From: Chrysemys picta bellii | Taxonomy: Eukaryota > Chordata > Testudines > Emydidae | Reading direction: 5' to 3' | Assembly: GCF_011386835.1 (NCBI RefSeq) | Contig: NC_088801.1 | Span: 21,252,824-21,316,823, forward strand | DNA: 64,000 bases | Shown here: in pieces, positions 1 to 13,117 of the stretch | How the letters are laid out: each line of letters starts with the position of its first letter | How positions within the stretch are numbered: position 1 is the stretch's first letter | Program-made: the position numbers and the translations under genes | The notes under the pieces: generated by a model | Database searches by the model: none | Told to the model about the DNA's origin: nothing | What the model saw: the letters and a program-made list of their open reading frames with translations, nothing else

Positions 1-3000
1 GCAACGGAAAGCAGAATTGATTTTAGGGATATATGCAGGATTCAGGCAAAACAACCCCTTGTCTTCACAGCACATATCATATTGACATTTCATATAAAGT
101 GCTGTAACCATAAGATCAGAAGTAATGACCAATCAAAAGTCAACCTAAATGGAAATTAAACAGATGCCATAGGAGAATGTCTCAAAGAGTGGTCTTCTGA
201 CAACTTCCAGGAGTAGACTGAACTTCATGGGACTACTCTGTAGATCTTCTGTGGGTTGATTAGGGTTATTGTTTTGCAGGATTCTTTTAATGTGGAGAAT
301 CAGGGAAATATTTTTAGGATTGTCTATTTTTATAAATGGTTGCAATGATAAAGCTTAACACTTTAAAAAGATGCCTGAGGCCTAGAAGTATGGTGTCTTG
401 GATAAATTCTAATACGTGACAAATTTTAGCTGATCTGGATTTAATTTTATTTTCTCAGCTCTGGTGGCTAAATCTGGCCCAGATTCTAGTTTTCTCATGT
501 GCAGCAGAGCTTTTCCTCAATGCTAGCAGGCTGAGTACTATTGTTTCTTTAATTGTCCCCTTCTACCAGCAGTACGATAAATCAGCACAGTCTTGGCTCT
601 AGATGGATAAGGAATCGTGGTACTAATGGGTGATTCAAGTTGCGGAGGTGAAGCCAGAATTTGAAAGGCCAGAATGGAACCGCTAGGATTACTTGTGCCT
701 TGTCCTGGTTAATTTTTCCCAGAGTCTGTGACATCAGAGAAAAAGGGTTCAGAATCCCTGAAGGTCAGGCTTAGGGCAGTACAATTTCCTTCTATCTGGT
801 GACTTTTAATCTCTCTTTGGCTGTCTATTAGATGAAAGACACTTTTTGACCTTCCTTATAAGCATGGCTTTATTCAGTAACACTTCACAAAGTTTTCTTC
901 TTGAAGACACCATTAGGTACTTTGCCTAATGGCACACTTCTTCGGCTTGATTCAAAGGTGTCCACCTACAACACTGTTGGATGCCACAGAATGGCATTGA
1001 ATCATATGATACAAAATCTCCAGCCATGGAGATTTTTATAATTTTGGTTTTCTTGGGAAGGTTCTCAATCGGGGGTCTGTGTGGACCAGTGTGGCCCAGG
1101 CAAAACATGTAGATATGGACAAAGCCTGGAGCTAGAGGGCAGCAAATGTAGCTTCATAATTCCTCCAGAAGGCTGATTCCACTCTTCAGTCCATTGCTTT
1201 TATTTAAGAAGGAACACTTCATCTGCTGGTATGGTTGTGTCCTTGACCTGGGGAGCTACAAAAGATTCTACATTAGAGAAGCTGATGTAATCCATTGTGG
1301 ATTTAAGGACTGAAGAAAAGTTTTGTGCAGCCTGCATAATCTCTGAAGTTTGTTGTTATTAGGATTTAATAATTTTGTTCAAATCAAAGAGAATGGAAAC
1401 ACAGAGTTCTTTGGGGGGGGGGAAGGAAGGGCACAAATACTTCTTAATGGATTCTCTGACCTGTCTCTTCCCGCCCCAATGTTAAATTTGGGAACTCACT
1501 GTAATAAGCCATTTTTACTATGCTCAGGATATGGAAAGCTCATCCACTTAAGTTATTTTGAAGTCACATCCCTGGGGTCTGTTTTCTTACTCAATCTTGA
1601 CTGACTGGGCCAATCACAAGGAGTTGGAAAAAAAGTTAATGGGAAGCCAATGTAAAAATGTAGTACAATATTTCAGAAATATCTTAAAAACTAAAGAACA
1701 AGGAAGATAAAATTTTGCACCAGTTGGAACCCACAGAGTACCTTTCATAATTGAATGTGATATGATTCTAGAAATTACCAAATACTGATTCCCACTGAGC
1801 ATCAGGAACAACACAGGCCAACAGCTAAGGACACTTCCAAGAGCATATACACTTTCCACTGCCAAGGGACATACTGAGAACTTTTCAGGATCCCAAGGAG
1901 TCACTCTCAAAGTTGTATTTAGCCCACAATGGCACTCCAAATAAAGGGGAAGCAAACAAGCATAAGCACAGAGCCCCTTCCCGACACACTGAAGGGAACA
2001 TTTCATATTGCAACCTATTAACATTAAAATGTTCCAAGGATTCTACTTACAAAAAATAAATCTAAGCCAGTGTAACACTCTCTCAACAACAATACATATT
2101 TTACTCTTATGTCTCAGTATATTCAATTTTATAGGTTTTGCATTATCTGATATAGTCATTAGTCATGTTTTAAAAGTGTGGAGTACCAAGGCTAAAACTA
2201 AGGATTCTGTCTTACCTTTTTAAAAAAAAATGTTTTGTTTTATTTAAGAGGAAAACTGTTGGGAAGCATTTTTTTAAAGCCTATGTTTAGCAGATTCTAT
2301 ATATATTTTGGGCTGCTCTGCAACTTTTCATTTTCTTTAGTGAGTTTTTAAAGTTCATTTAGAAGCTTTGTTCTTTCCTCCTACTGACTTTCCAACTTTC
2401 TTCTTCCACCATAGCATATTTTAAAGGCAGATGAGCTCAAAAGACAGCATGTGAGAGTAATAGCAACACAACTAAATGGTCTCTGGTACCCACAAGCACA
2501 TGAAGAAACAGTCCATACTTTAAAATTTGGGAAAGATCAATTTTGAAATATAATAATATTATAGCATATTCTAACTCTTTTCTTCTGCTATCTCATTGTA
2601 CAGAATAGATTCCATATAACAAACAAATATGAATATTGTAAAGTAAAGCCCTCAAAAGTCAGAAAGTACACATGAAATCTTTATTCTTCCCTATTGTGCA
2701 CAGGGATTAAAATAGTCATATTTTACATGGTCACATACTATCACAGTAAACTTCTGGATATGTTTTTGATTTATGTATTTAGTGACCATGTTTAACTTTA
2801 TGGGGCAATAGTCCCCCTATAATAACTGTTACGGCACTGAAGCAAGAATGTATTGCAGAATTCAAACACACCTATTTTAAGTTTTATCTGACACCCAATT
2901 GGGATAAATACCCTGGATTGAAAATCAAAATATTTCTACCATGTTCCTTGACACGTCTGTAAAATGACAAAAACACCCATCATAGAATGAATGAAGCACT

Positions 3001-3540
3001 TATAGTATAAATGTGTTATATAGATTAAACATATTCAGGCACTTTTTCAAAATTATTGCTGTCAGAATTGTACATGTCTAAATGGTCAAAACATTTTTTT
3101 TCTAAATATACTTAAACAACTTAAAGATTTTAAAAAGGAATATTTTAATGAACATAGAGATTTACTACATATACCTACTTCATTTGAACAAGATATTTTT
3201 TAAACCATTAACTATGAGGCATAATTTTTTCAATTACATGTATGTCTAGAGTAACAGTTTCCTCCTTCTTCCCCAAAATTTCCTTTGCTTGAGACTGACA
3301 TTGGACAAGATATAGTCTTCAATCAGAAACAGTTTTATCCCTGCATAAAAATGCCACCATTAGCAAGTCTGACATGAGATTCTGCATGGATCCATACTGT
3401 GAAGGAAGTATATGACAGAGTAAATTGGGGCTTTCTGGAAAACAGTCTGTTGAGGTTGTGCACGTGCCTTAGGCCCTTGTGTCCCACCTCCACCCAAGGA
3501 TGTATATTATGATACTGTCTTTAATTACATGACTACTATT
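1..3540. other. Intron, no recognised element
   Basis: AT-rich intronic DNA of LRP1B. Open frames here are short and have no family resemblance. I saw no splice-flanked coding segment and no clear repeat with defined ends. A G-run and short A and T runs occur but no long microsatellite. Confidence 0.6.
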
Positions 3541-3559
3541 TTTTTCCACAGACCCCTGC

Positions 3560-4200
3560 CTCATTCATTGAAGGAGCAGTGCCCCCACACTGGTTAATAG
3601 AGCTCTAGGGAAGCTGCGCAGGAAGCCACCAAAAGGAGAGGCTGCAAGGAGCAGCCAATCAGGGCCCAGTGGGCTCACATAAAAGGAGCTGCCGGGCCAG
3701 AGTCAGTCAGTTGCTGCTGGGAGCTCTGGCAGAGAAGATTGTGTCCTGAGTAGGTTGCTCACTATAGCACCTTGGACAGAGCAGTTCAAGCAGAAACTCA
3801 GGGAGTTGGAAAAGGAGCTCCAGAAAGGCTGCTAGGGCAGAGTAGGGTGCTGTGGCCATGGAGAAGTAGCCCAGAGAAATGCAGCAGTAGTTGAGGCAAA
3901 GGAATGCAGGAGGCAACTCCCTGGAGCCAGGACTGGAGCGGTGGGTGAACCCAGGTCCCCCACACTCACCACTGGGGAAGTGATTGGATAGTTGACTGCA
4001 GATCCCCCCAAAGGGGGGGGGAGCACAGATGTTGGCACAGCTGGAGGACTGTCCTATGAAATGGAAACCACAGTCCTTGGAGTGACATGGGTTCAAGAGC
4101 AGACGTGACGGTGAGCGACGCACCATCGGGAGAGGGCATACCGATCTGTGAAGCTAATCCTCAAGACGGCCAGTAGAAGGTGCCACCATGGTGAGTGGAG
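3560..4200 (+). repeat. GC-rich promoter-like interspersed repeat (possible LTR or 5' region)
   Basis: A GC-rich island within AT-rich intron. It holds AGCCAATCAGGGC at about 3,653, a TATA-like CATAAAAGGAGC at 3,678-3,689 and then a segment rich in GGAGCTC and CAG motifs ending near GCCACCATGGTGAG at 4,181-4,197. A CCAAT box about 25 bp before a TATA-like box is typical of an LTR or a retroelement 5' promoter. No terminal inverted repeat or target duplication was identified, so the class and limits are uncertain. Confidence 0.4.
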
Positions 4201-4514
4201 TCCATCACAAGCAGTTATTCTATATTTCTTTTTATCCTCTTCATTCAATGTATGGCCCCAGGTCTTATTTACCCCACACGGTCAAACTCTTCACTCAATA
4301 CAAATTATAATTTTCTTCCTGGGAATTTCTATGATGCTCTCACTATCATATCTGTGTCCTTCACAAACATTAATTAACTGATCTTCATAACAGGTGATAT
4401 CATCACCAACTTATAGATGGCGACTGAGACACAGAGATTAAGGGGAAAATTGTCAAAAATGTCCAGAAATTTTGGGAACCCAAATTGACAAACATTGATT
4501 TTGATTTGCCAGAA

Positions 4515-4706
4515 TACACCTCTACCCCGATATAACACGACCCGATATAACACGAATTTGGATATAACACGGTAAAGCAGTGCTCCGTGTGGGCGGGGCT
4601 GCGCACTCCGGTGGATCAAAGCAAGTTCGATATAATGCGATTTCACCTATAGCGCGGTAAGATTTTTTGGCTCCCGAGGACAGCGTTATATCGGGGTAGA
4701 GGTGTA
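4515..4706 (+). mobile_element. Tigger-like (Tc1/mariner) MITE, copy 1
   Basis: A 188-bp core with inverted ends, CACCTCTACCCCGATATAAC on the left and GTTATATCGGGGTAGAGGTG on the right, flanked by TA on each side, the target duplication of Tc1/mariner elements. It has no coding capacity. Direct repeats of CGATATAACACG lie just inside the left end. It shares sequence with the copy at 6,709-6,862, which lies in the opposite orientation. Confidence 0.85.
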
Positions 4707-5344
4707 TCTAGAATTTTATAACACTTTAAATGATCAAATCACAATTGATTTCAATGGCAGTCATGAATACTCAGCACTTCTGCAAATTTGGCCCCAACTA
4801 TCTCATGATGGGCTCTCAGAAAATAAGGGATGCATTATTAGTGGCCCACTGTGAAGATTTTGGTTTGAATGACTTGCACAGTATCTTACAGCCACTCTGT
4901 AAGGGATATAATCCAATTATCCAGAATGACATTCAATATCCTTAACCATCCTTTCCCTTCTGGCAATCATCCTGCCTCTTTCACTGGACACTTTCCAACT
5001 TCTGCAAGAATGAGGCAGGAATCCTATACACAACAAACTCTTTCACTACACAACCCTTATTCATTCCCGGAGTACTGTCAATACTGTGAATAGACTGAGG
5101 GAGAGATCTTGTGGAAAAAAATACTCTGCAACCATATAATTAAAGACTATATCATAATGCGGACATACCAGGAAGCCAATTTAAGGTTGCATGTGCAGTT
5201 CCTAATTTTGAATGCTTGACTTTGAAACCTTCATCTTCTTTTAACTTTTTGTCTGTAAATGTAGTTTAGCATCTAGCTCAGATGCTCATAATTTAGGACA
5301 GCCTAAAATGTTTAATCAAGTAGATTTTTGGATGCAATTTCCTA

Positions 5345-5710
5345 TTAAAATAATCCTAACTGGAAAAAAAAAACAGAAATCCCATCACATGCAACCCTAT
5401 TGACTCAACCCAGAACTGGGTCATCAGCAGGGTTGGGAACTTTAGATTCACTGCACAGACCTTCACTACTTGAGATAACAAAGTAACTGGTAGCAGTTGT
5501 AGGCTGAATATGTGGCTCAGACCAGAGGGGGATGAGACACATACTTTACCAGTGAGTTTCACAGTTGTTTGTTGAGAGCAGAGGAATGCAGACTCAGGAA
5601 TCCTAGGTTCAATTCCATATTCCAAAGGGGAATGTGGTTTTAATGGTTCTGTCCTTCTCCCCCACCCCACCCCAGCCTGCTTATAATATAGGGAATAATG
5701 CTGCATTACT
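5345..5710. repeat. Possible decayed tRNA-like SINE relic
   Basis: The segment at about 5,590-5,620 contains a phrase close to a box B (GGTTCAATTCC) preceded by ACTCAGGAATCCTA, and resembles a frequent sauropsid repeat. Ends and box A are not clear. Weak call. Confidence 0.25.
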
Positions 5711-6708
5711 GTACAGATGGAACTCCAGGCAGCAACTTTTCATCTCTTAAAGATGGAACATTTCTCAAATATGTAGTGGAGGCCGCCTTAGATTTGATAG
5801 AATGTGTTCTGAAAAACATTGGTGCTGAAAATTTCTGGTAGTTCATAACAGTAAGGAGAAATTAATCCACATGAATAATTTCTGCACGGCGACTGATACC
5901 TAGTATTATCCATATGATGCTTATCATCATCTATATGTGCTACACAAATGGAATCTTGTTCAGATACAGCCCTCTTAAAATCAAGACAGTATTGCCTTCT
6001 CTCCCCTGATAATAAATGGCCTTGAGTGAAAATATAGGCAAGTTGATGGACTGGTTTAAGTAGAAGTCAAAAACCACCTTTCACACAGATTTGGTGTCTG
6101 GGTAAAGGATCACCTTATCTCTAGGAACACTGTATGACACCACAAGTCAGCCATTTATGCCTGGCTCATGCACACTTTCCAAGCTAATGTGATTACCACC
6201 AGAATGCTATCTTTAAGGAGATTTTGTGGAGGAAACATTTTAAAAATGTCTCAAACAATTCACTCATTATATTGATGAACACTACATTTAAATCCCAAGA
6301 CAGGGTGAAGAGAAAGAAATATGTGAAGTAGACCATTTTAAAAATCTCATCAGTATAGAATTGAAGAACACAGTAATTATAACTTGACAATTGTCTCAGG
6401 ATTTCACTGGAGCCTGAGAATTTCCTGCTACATCCATGAGGACTATGCAGGTGAAGTCCTTCTCTGCTTCTCGAGCATTGGAGCGCATTCTATTTGAGAC
6501 TTGGACTCTACAGGCTGAGTGAGATTTACCAGGCTCTCGCTAGAAGTCTGTGCATACCTTTACCCAGTGCTGTAGAACAGACCATGAGAGTCCCCAGTGT
6601 GGAATTTATTTGCAGAATACTTTGTTGCAGTTAACCAGGATCCACTCTTAATGATCTTCTCTCCTCTCAACACATATTGCCATGAAGTCTAGGTTTTAGG
6701 ATTTTAGA

Positions 6709-6862
6709 TATACCTCGATATAACGCTGTCCTCGGGAGCCAAAAAATCTTACCGCGTTATAGGTGAAACCGCGCTATATCGAACTTGCTTTGATCCACCA
6801 GAGTGCGCAGCCCGGCCCCCCCGGAGCACTGCTTTACCGCGTTATATCAGGGTAGAGGTGTA
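6709..6862 (-). mobile_element. Tigger-like (Tc1/mariner) MITE, copy 2, inverted
   Basis: Same family as 4,515-4,706 but in opposite orientation and shortened. It begins TATACCTCGATATAACGC, having lost part of the left terminus, contains the shared internal phrase GGGAGCCAAAAAATCTTACC, and ends GTAGAGGTG followed by TA. The two copies lie about 2 kb apart. No transposase is encoded. Confidence 0.82.
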
Positions 6863-9800
6863 TAGTCTGTATTTCAAAATGGGGAAAACTCTTGCAGGAG
6901 GGGAAGAAATGAGGAAAAGAACACCTATTTGATGTCTGCAGAGAACCTACAAACCTGAAAGCACACCTGTAATCTGTCAAATAATTGAAAGAGTCAGTTT
7001 AGTAATTTAGCTTTGCCTGGTAATTCACTGGTTAGCAAATGGCCATGTGCAAGTACGACTCTAGACAGGAACGTCCATGACATATTACTGATAAACAGTA
7101 ATATAGAAAATTCAATATGGTACAGAACTGAAAACCTATGTGACAAACTAATTCAACTATCCAAACATCTATTGTAGAAAATCACTCCAGGCACATACAA
7201 CTATAACAAACATTTTATGTTTGTTTTCAGAGTTCTGACAATAGCAATATGATGAAATTGCATACGGAGTATTAGCACACATATCAGGATATCAAGAGAT
7301 ATTCCCTTCAAAATTCCATGACTCAGTTCTGCAACAAGTGACTTTTTAAAATGGAGTGAGGATTAATCAAGTAAATAGATCTGAATTTTAAGTTGAAATA
7401 TCTACTGTATTTCAAAAGGTTCAGCAAATAGATGTTATGGTCCAGAATGTGGCTCTTCAAATAGCATAATAGTTTTGGAAAACAAACAAAAGCATGAAAA
7501 CATAAAAGATACAATTTAAAACAAGTTTAAAGTGTCTATCTACACAGAGAAATGACTTTTTAAGAGGAAACTACTACTTCTGCATAAACGTTGTATAATG
7601 ATAATTGCTAATCTTTTTAGGCCAGCTGAAGATCTATTCAAGAAAAAAAAATACAATTTTATAATCACAAAATTTTGACTTCTATTATAGATGCTTTCCT
7701 TCAATAAGCAGTGCCAGACATTTAGAGGCGAGGGGGGAATAATCTAATAAAAGAATATTGTATATCCGTAGGAACTCTATTAACTTGAAACCTAAACAAA
7801 CATTAGAAAACTACAGCCTTTACAAAAAATTAAGTTTGTTCATCCCTATTTTTAAGACCAGTTTTGAATATTGTAACTTGCTAGCAAGTTATAGAATATT
7901 TTAAATATATAACAATTTGCATAGCTGTAAATATGTTTCATCCTAAAGACATTTCTGCTTGTAAAGTCATCACAGCAACCGGTTAAATACTATGTCAGAC
8001 AATGATAATTGCCAAACAAGTAAATAAAATACTCAGCCCATATCCCTGAAAGAAAATTGATTTGGTTGGAAAAGTCCACAATATCTTAAGTGCATTAAGG
8101 GTAAGATTTTCAAAAAATGTTCAGTGTTTACCCAACTTTGCCCCTACTGAAATTGATAAGAGTTTTAATATTGATTGCTATTGAAACAGTTAGGCCAACA
8201 TGGAACAGTTTTGAAAATGCGATCATAAAATGTTCCTCTCAACTTTATGTTTAGTCTTGTGCTGTCATATTAGCTTTTTAAATTTTCTGTACATTTTTAT
8301 TTTCTTAAGAAAAAAAAAACTTTATGATTTCCAAAACAGTCACTTATTTTCATGTCATTTTAAAGTAGTACCATACATACGGAATAGAAAAAATACAAAC
8401 ACATCTCTGGAAAACATGAATTGCCCAAAGGATATTGGCTGGATAACCCAACTTTGTAGAAAAACTTGCAGGAGGCAGCCTGGGCAAAAATCTCCATGAA
8501 GATTCACCTTGTACAGTTTTCCCTAGCTTTTTCATCAGCAAAGATGTTACATTTTTTGTGGAATGAGCTGAGGCTTGCAGCCATCAAAACAAATAGATTT
8601 TGGCCTGCCACCTCCCATATGTGTAGATCCTGGACACAGCAGATGGAGGCATCTAATACCCCTTCTATACAGGAACAGGAAGATCTGTATATTCAGGGTC
8701 ACCCCTTCATTATAGATCAGGGAGTTACAATCCAGCCATATAACAGCTATAAACAAGGTAACATATAGTCTATTCCTATGTTAATAATTTTTGACTATTC
8801 AGTCACACATTATCAACAGTGGCATCAAGACACAAAACATGTCATAGCTATAACATTATATGTGATAGTGATTTTTCTTTTTGGATAACACCATAGAGAT
8901 TGTAATTACATACTGTATTTACTGGATCCAAAATATATGTTTGCAACTACCAGTTAAACTACCAAACAGAAGAGACAAAAAACTTATAAAGTGTTTATTT
9001 AAGAGAATGAAAAGTTATTTTTGAGAAGAAAGCTCAAAAACCTGAAGAAAACCTTAAAATAGATCAAATTTAATAGTCTATAATAGTAACTTAAATACTT
9101 TCTGGACAGTTAAATTGAGTGGATTTAGTTAAAAAGAATAGTAGCACACATTGGAAAACCCTTAACAGATGCCAACAGTACATCACAGGGTCTGCCACTT
9201 TATGTTAGGAGTAAATGTTTTTTTTTTTTGTCTTATAGATGCTAACACTTACAGTTCAAAACAGATGCAGAGTTTCTACACAAAACACGTCATTTTATAC
9301 TATAAAAGATGTGGCATTGGCAAAATGCATTGATCTCATTGTCCATCCAGGGAAAAGAAACTGCTCAGTCAAGACACTATTTTACTTCCCAGAATTATTA
9401 ATTATTATTATAACTACTACTACCACTTTTTTCCCCTACTATTTTTTTGTCTTTCCTGTCACTTATTCCTTTCTCTCTCTAGCTTTATGACTTATTAATT
9501 TTAGAGTCTGTGCAACTCCTGAAAAGCTAATTTATCAATCATTTGAGTAGTACTTCCTAACAAGGAAAAAGGTGCACACTATCTCAACACAGCTTTAGCT
9601 AATAAACTATATTAATGCAAAACATCTCAGATTTGTAATCTTAAAATAACTCTTTCTTACTGTGGTGTGATAATCAAGATTCCCTATCTGCTAGTCATGG
9701 GAGCTGAGAAAGATTAAAATGATCTCTGTATATAAAGGACAAGTGTGAACAATACAATGGGTACATTTAAGCAACTTGTTCCTGATTTTGTTTCAGGAGT

Positions 9801-11510
9801 TGAGGGGGTTCTTAGCAGGGAGATGTGAGATGGTAAGAGAAGTTGATGGAAATGGGAGTACCAAGGGCTGGTGTGTGGAAAGAGATGAGTGAGAAGGTGG
9901 CCAGAAATCTGGGACAAAATTGCAAAGGAAGTACAAGCAGCAGTAGGGTAGAGACAATGTACTATAGTTAGGAAGAAACAGGATGTATATCAGGGACTGG
10001 CTAGAAGAAATAGGTGGCAAATGGGTTAAAAGGAGGACTGATTTGGAGAAACACCAGCCAGCCAGCCAGGACATGCTACACTGGCTGCCAGATAGCAATG
10101 CAGCAAATAATAAAATGTATCTGAGCTTACCTGAAACTCCCTTTTCTTCTGTGATGGAAAATTCAGCCTGATTTCAGCTTGGGGGCAGTCACTGGCAGCA
10201 AGTGAATGCTTAGGATGGGAGAAAGAAAGCCCAGCCCTTGAAGTTCTCACCTTGAAACAACCATGACAGCCAGGATAATTCTAGTCTACATTTTTAAATT
10301 ACAGGCTGTATTAATCTATAGATTGAAAACACAAAACAGTTTATGCTGCTGCAGAATACTGGGGTAATTTTGGCTAGCAAAGTAAGCCTGAAGCTTTGGA
10401 TGTCATATTTTATTTTTACCTGACCGTGGATGATCCCTTTGTTTCCAGGATGGGCTTGATTTGTGGACATTCTTACTCAAAGAAAACAATTTTTTCAGGT
10501 AAGTTTGGATAACATTTCCTATTGTTCATTATATTAAGGTTCTCAGAACTGTTATGATGGGATTTGCACAGCAATGTGCCACCAGGATGGAAAGAAGAAA
10601 AAAAAGAAACATCAATTATATAAATTCTGTCATCCTCCTAATAGGATACTATAACATGGAGAAGAATGCTGCCAAAAATGGCATCCACTGAAGACCAGAG
10701 AACCGTCTTATAGAATTTGGTGAATGTAAATATTGACAAACATGTGGCCACCTTGCAGATTTAATTAAAAGAGATAAGAAAAGGAATGAAGGAACTCAGA
10801 AATGCTCCATCTTATTCCTGTAGAAATAGCTGATTTGCATGTCTTCTTACTTTTGCAGCTGGACTATATAAAGCAGATATTAACTTTGGATGTATAGAAA
10901 ATTTGTGGTATGCGTATTGTATAACATGAGGAGGTTTCAAATCTTGAGTATGCAAATGCTTGGGATGAAGGAAGAACCTTTCTTGCATTCTGTGACCAAA
11001 AATATGAATTCCCCTCGGAAATAAATGCTATGTAAGGGCAACATTGCATAAATAAATAACACAATACAGGATCTCATCAGAGAGAGCTCCCAACTTTGAA
11101 AATTCATCTGATGGAGGTAGAAACTATTTGGAAACTACTATGATGAATAGGAAAACTATAATGTTGCCTCCTCTAGAGGTTAAATCCTGATAACACTAAG
11201 GATGAAATGAGGTTACAAAGTTCTGTTTTGTTACTTTGTGGGGAAGGAATCAGGGTTGCCGTAAGAAAGGGCTTAATGATGGCGTGTGAAGAAAAGCTTT
11301 TCTTGGACATACTGAGAACCTATGATAATGGGAAGACTTGACCTTTTAGTTTGTACTCTTGTACTCATATTAAGGAATTCTTGGATGAACTCAGGGCTGT
11401 TTCACTCACTACAATGGGAGATCAATCTATAGAACTTGCATAGGCAAGTGAAAAATCTCTGTTTGATTACTTTTTTCCCTTGGTCCAGCAGACTATTAAT
11501 CACTTCACCC
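6863..11510. other. Intron, no recognised element
   Basis: AT-rich intronic DNA. Open frames are short and lack recognisable domains. No exon with paired splice sites and LRP similarity was seen. Short A/T runs occur at 9,220 and 9,405-9,440. A tetranucleotide cluster (CCAG)n of four to five units lies at about 10,055. Confidence 0.55.
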
Positions 11511-11514
11511 AAGT

Positions 11515-12990
11515 AACCATTTTTATTTAGGTGACATATTTCAAATACAAGGCAGATAGGTTTCTTCACCAAATAATCACCAAACCGAGAAGAGGTGATG
11601 CCATTTTAGATTTAGTATTGGTAAGTAGCAAGGACCTCATAGAAGAACCAGTTGTAGAGGGTTTGAGTGATCATGAGTTAATTCAGTTTAAACTAATAGA
11701 AGGATAAACAAAAACTGTTCTGCAGCTTGGGTCCTTGATTTTAAAAGGGCAAACTTTTTAAAAAATAAGGGAAGTGGACTAGACTAAAGAACTGAAGGAT
11801 CTTAATGTGGAGGAGGCTTGGGATTACTTTAAGTCAAAGTTGTATAACTATCTGAAGCCTTCATCCCAAGCAAGGAGAAAAAAATGTAGGGAAGGTTTGC
11901 AGACTGACTGGATGAACAAATATCTCAAATAGGTTAAGAAAAAAGCAGAAAGCCTTCAAGGAATGGAAGAAGGGTTCACTCAGCAAGGAAAGCTAACTCT
12001 TGGAGGTCAGAAAGTGTAAGGAAAAGGTGAGACCTGTCAAAAGCCAAGCAGAGTTGGACCTTGCAAAGGATATTAAAACCAATAGTAAAAGGTACTTTAG
12101 CCATATAAATAAAAAGAAAAGATGTGGGACTATGAGACCGCTAAGCACTAAAAATGGGGAGGAGAGTAAAAATAATCTAGGCATGGCTCAATACCTAAAA
12201 AAAATACTTTGCCTTAGTGTTTAATAAGAATAACAAAGAATTTAAGGACAGTGGCAGGGTGGCTAATTGGAACGAGGATGTGATAGTAGAAATTACTACA
12301 TCCAAGGGGGAAGTCAAACTCAAACAGCTTAACAGGACCAAATCAGGGTGCCCGGGATAATCTCCATCCATGAATATCAAAGGAACTAGCACATGCAATT
12401 GCAAGCCCAAGAGCAAGCATTTTTTCATAAATCCATTAACTCAGGGGTCATACATTATGACTGGAGAATTGCAAATATAGTACTTATATGTTTAGATGGG
12501 GGGGAGGGACTCCTGGGCTGTTATTTTGACCTCAATTGTATTCAAGGTCTTAGAACAAATTTTGAAAGAGAAAGTAATTAAGGACATAGAGGTAAACAAT
12601 AATTAGGATAAAATACATGGTTTTAGAAAACGTTTATCATGCCAGATCACCTGATCTCCTCTTTGAGAAAATAGCTGCAGTAGATCTAATTCTACTGGAA
12701 TTCAGTAAGGCATTTAATACAGTTCCATGTCAGAAATGATTAGTTACATTGGAGAAGATAGGGATTAATACAGGAATGGAAAGGTGGGTAAGGAAATGGT
12801 TAAAGGGGAGATTACAATGGGTCCTACCAGATGGTGAACTATCAGTCTGGAGGGAGATTACTAGTAGAGTTCCTCAGAGATTGTTTTTGGGACCAATGTT
12901 ATTTAACCTTATATAACCTTAGCACAAAAAATGGGAATGTGCAAATAAAATGTGTGGATGACACAAAGTTGGGAGATATTGCCAATATGG
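11515..12990 (+). pseudogene. CR1-group LINE fragment (endonuclease end and reverse transcriptase), degraded
   Basis: Frame-broken plus-strand translation shows, in order, an endonuclease-end phrase AILDLVLVSSKDL with SDHELIQFKL (about 11,590-11,700), a linker with VFNKNNKEFKDSGRVANWN (about 12,215-12,270), reverse-transcriptase phrases like FSKAFNTVP (about 12,700) and a GVPQG-like SRVPQRLFLGPMLFNL (about 12,860-12,910), and the catalytic aspartate pair as CVDDTKLGDI (12,951-12,980). Many stops and frameshifts make it non-functional. It is truncated at both ends and abuts a Penelope-type repeat at 12,990. Assignment to the CR1/jockey group is from overall style; a related clade is possible. 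Confidence 0.75.
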
Positions 12991-13117
12991 AAGAGGACAA
13001 AGTGGGTATTCACCCATGAATGCTTATGCTCCAATACGTCTGTTAGTCTATAAAGTGCCACGGGGACTCTTTGTCGCTTTTTACAGATCCAGATTAACAC
13101 AGCTACCCCTCTGATAG
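12990..13117 (+). repeat. Penelope-type repeat with decayed hammerhead-like core, copy 1
   Basis: The sequence runs from GACAAAGTGGGTATTCACCC through TGCTTATGCTCCAATACGTC to CAGATCCAGATTAACACAGC and CTACCCCTCTGATA. The same unit occurs at 42,440-42,660 and is a common sauropsid repeat that I associate with Penelope-like elements. Its front part resembles a hammerhead ribozyme core (CTGANGA, stem II, GAAA), here damaged: the left box reads GGACAAA and the right box TGAATG. It lies directly against the end of the preceding LINE. Confidence 0.55.

Noticed and set aside
1614..2024. 136-codon minus-strand ORF
   Set aside because: Cysteine- and leucine-rich random-looking translation, no domain, AT-rich intron, no splice or promoter context.
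3707..4126. 139-codon minus-strand ORF
   Set aside because: Lies in the GC-rich repeat; open because of base composition, with an overlapping frame open as well.
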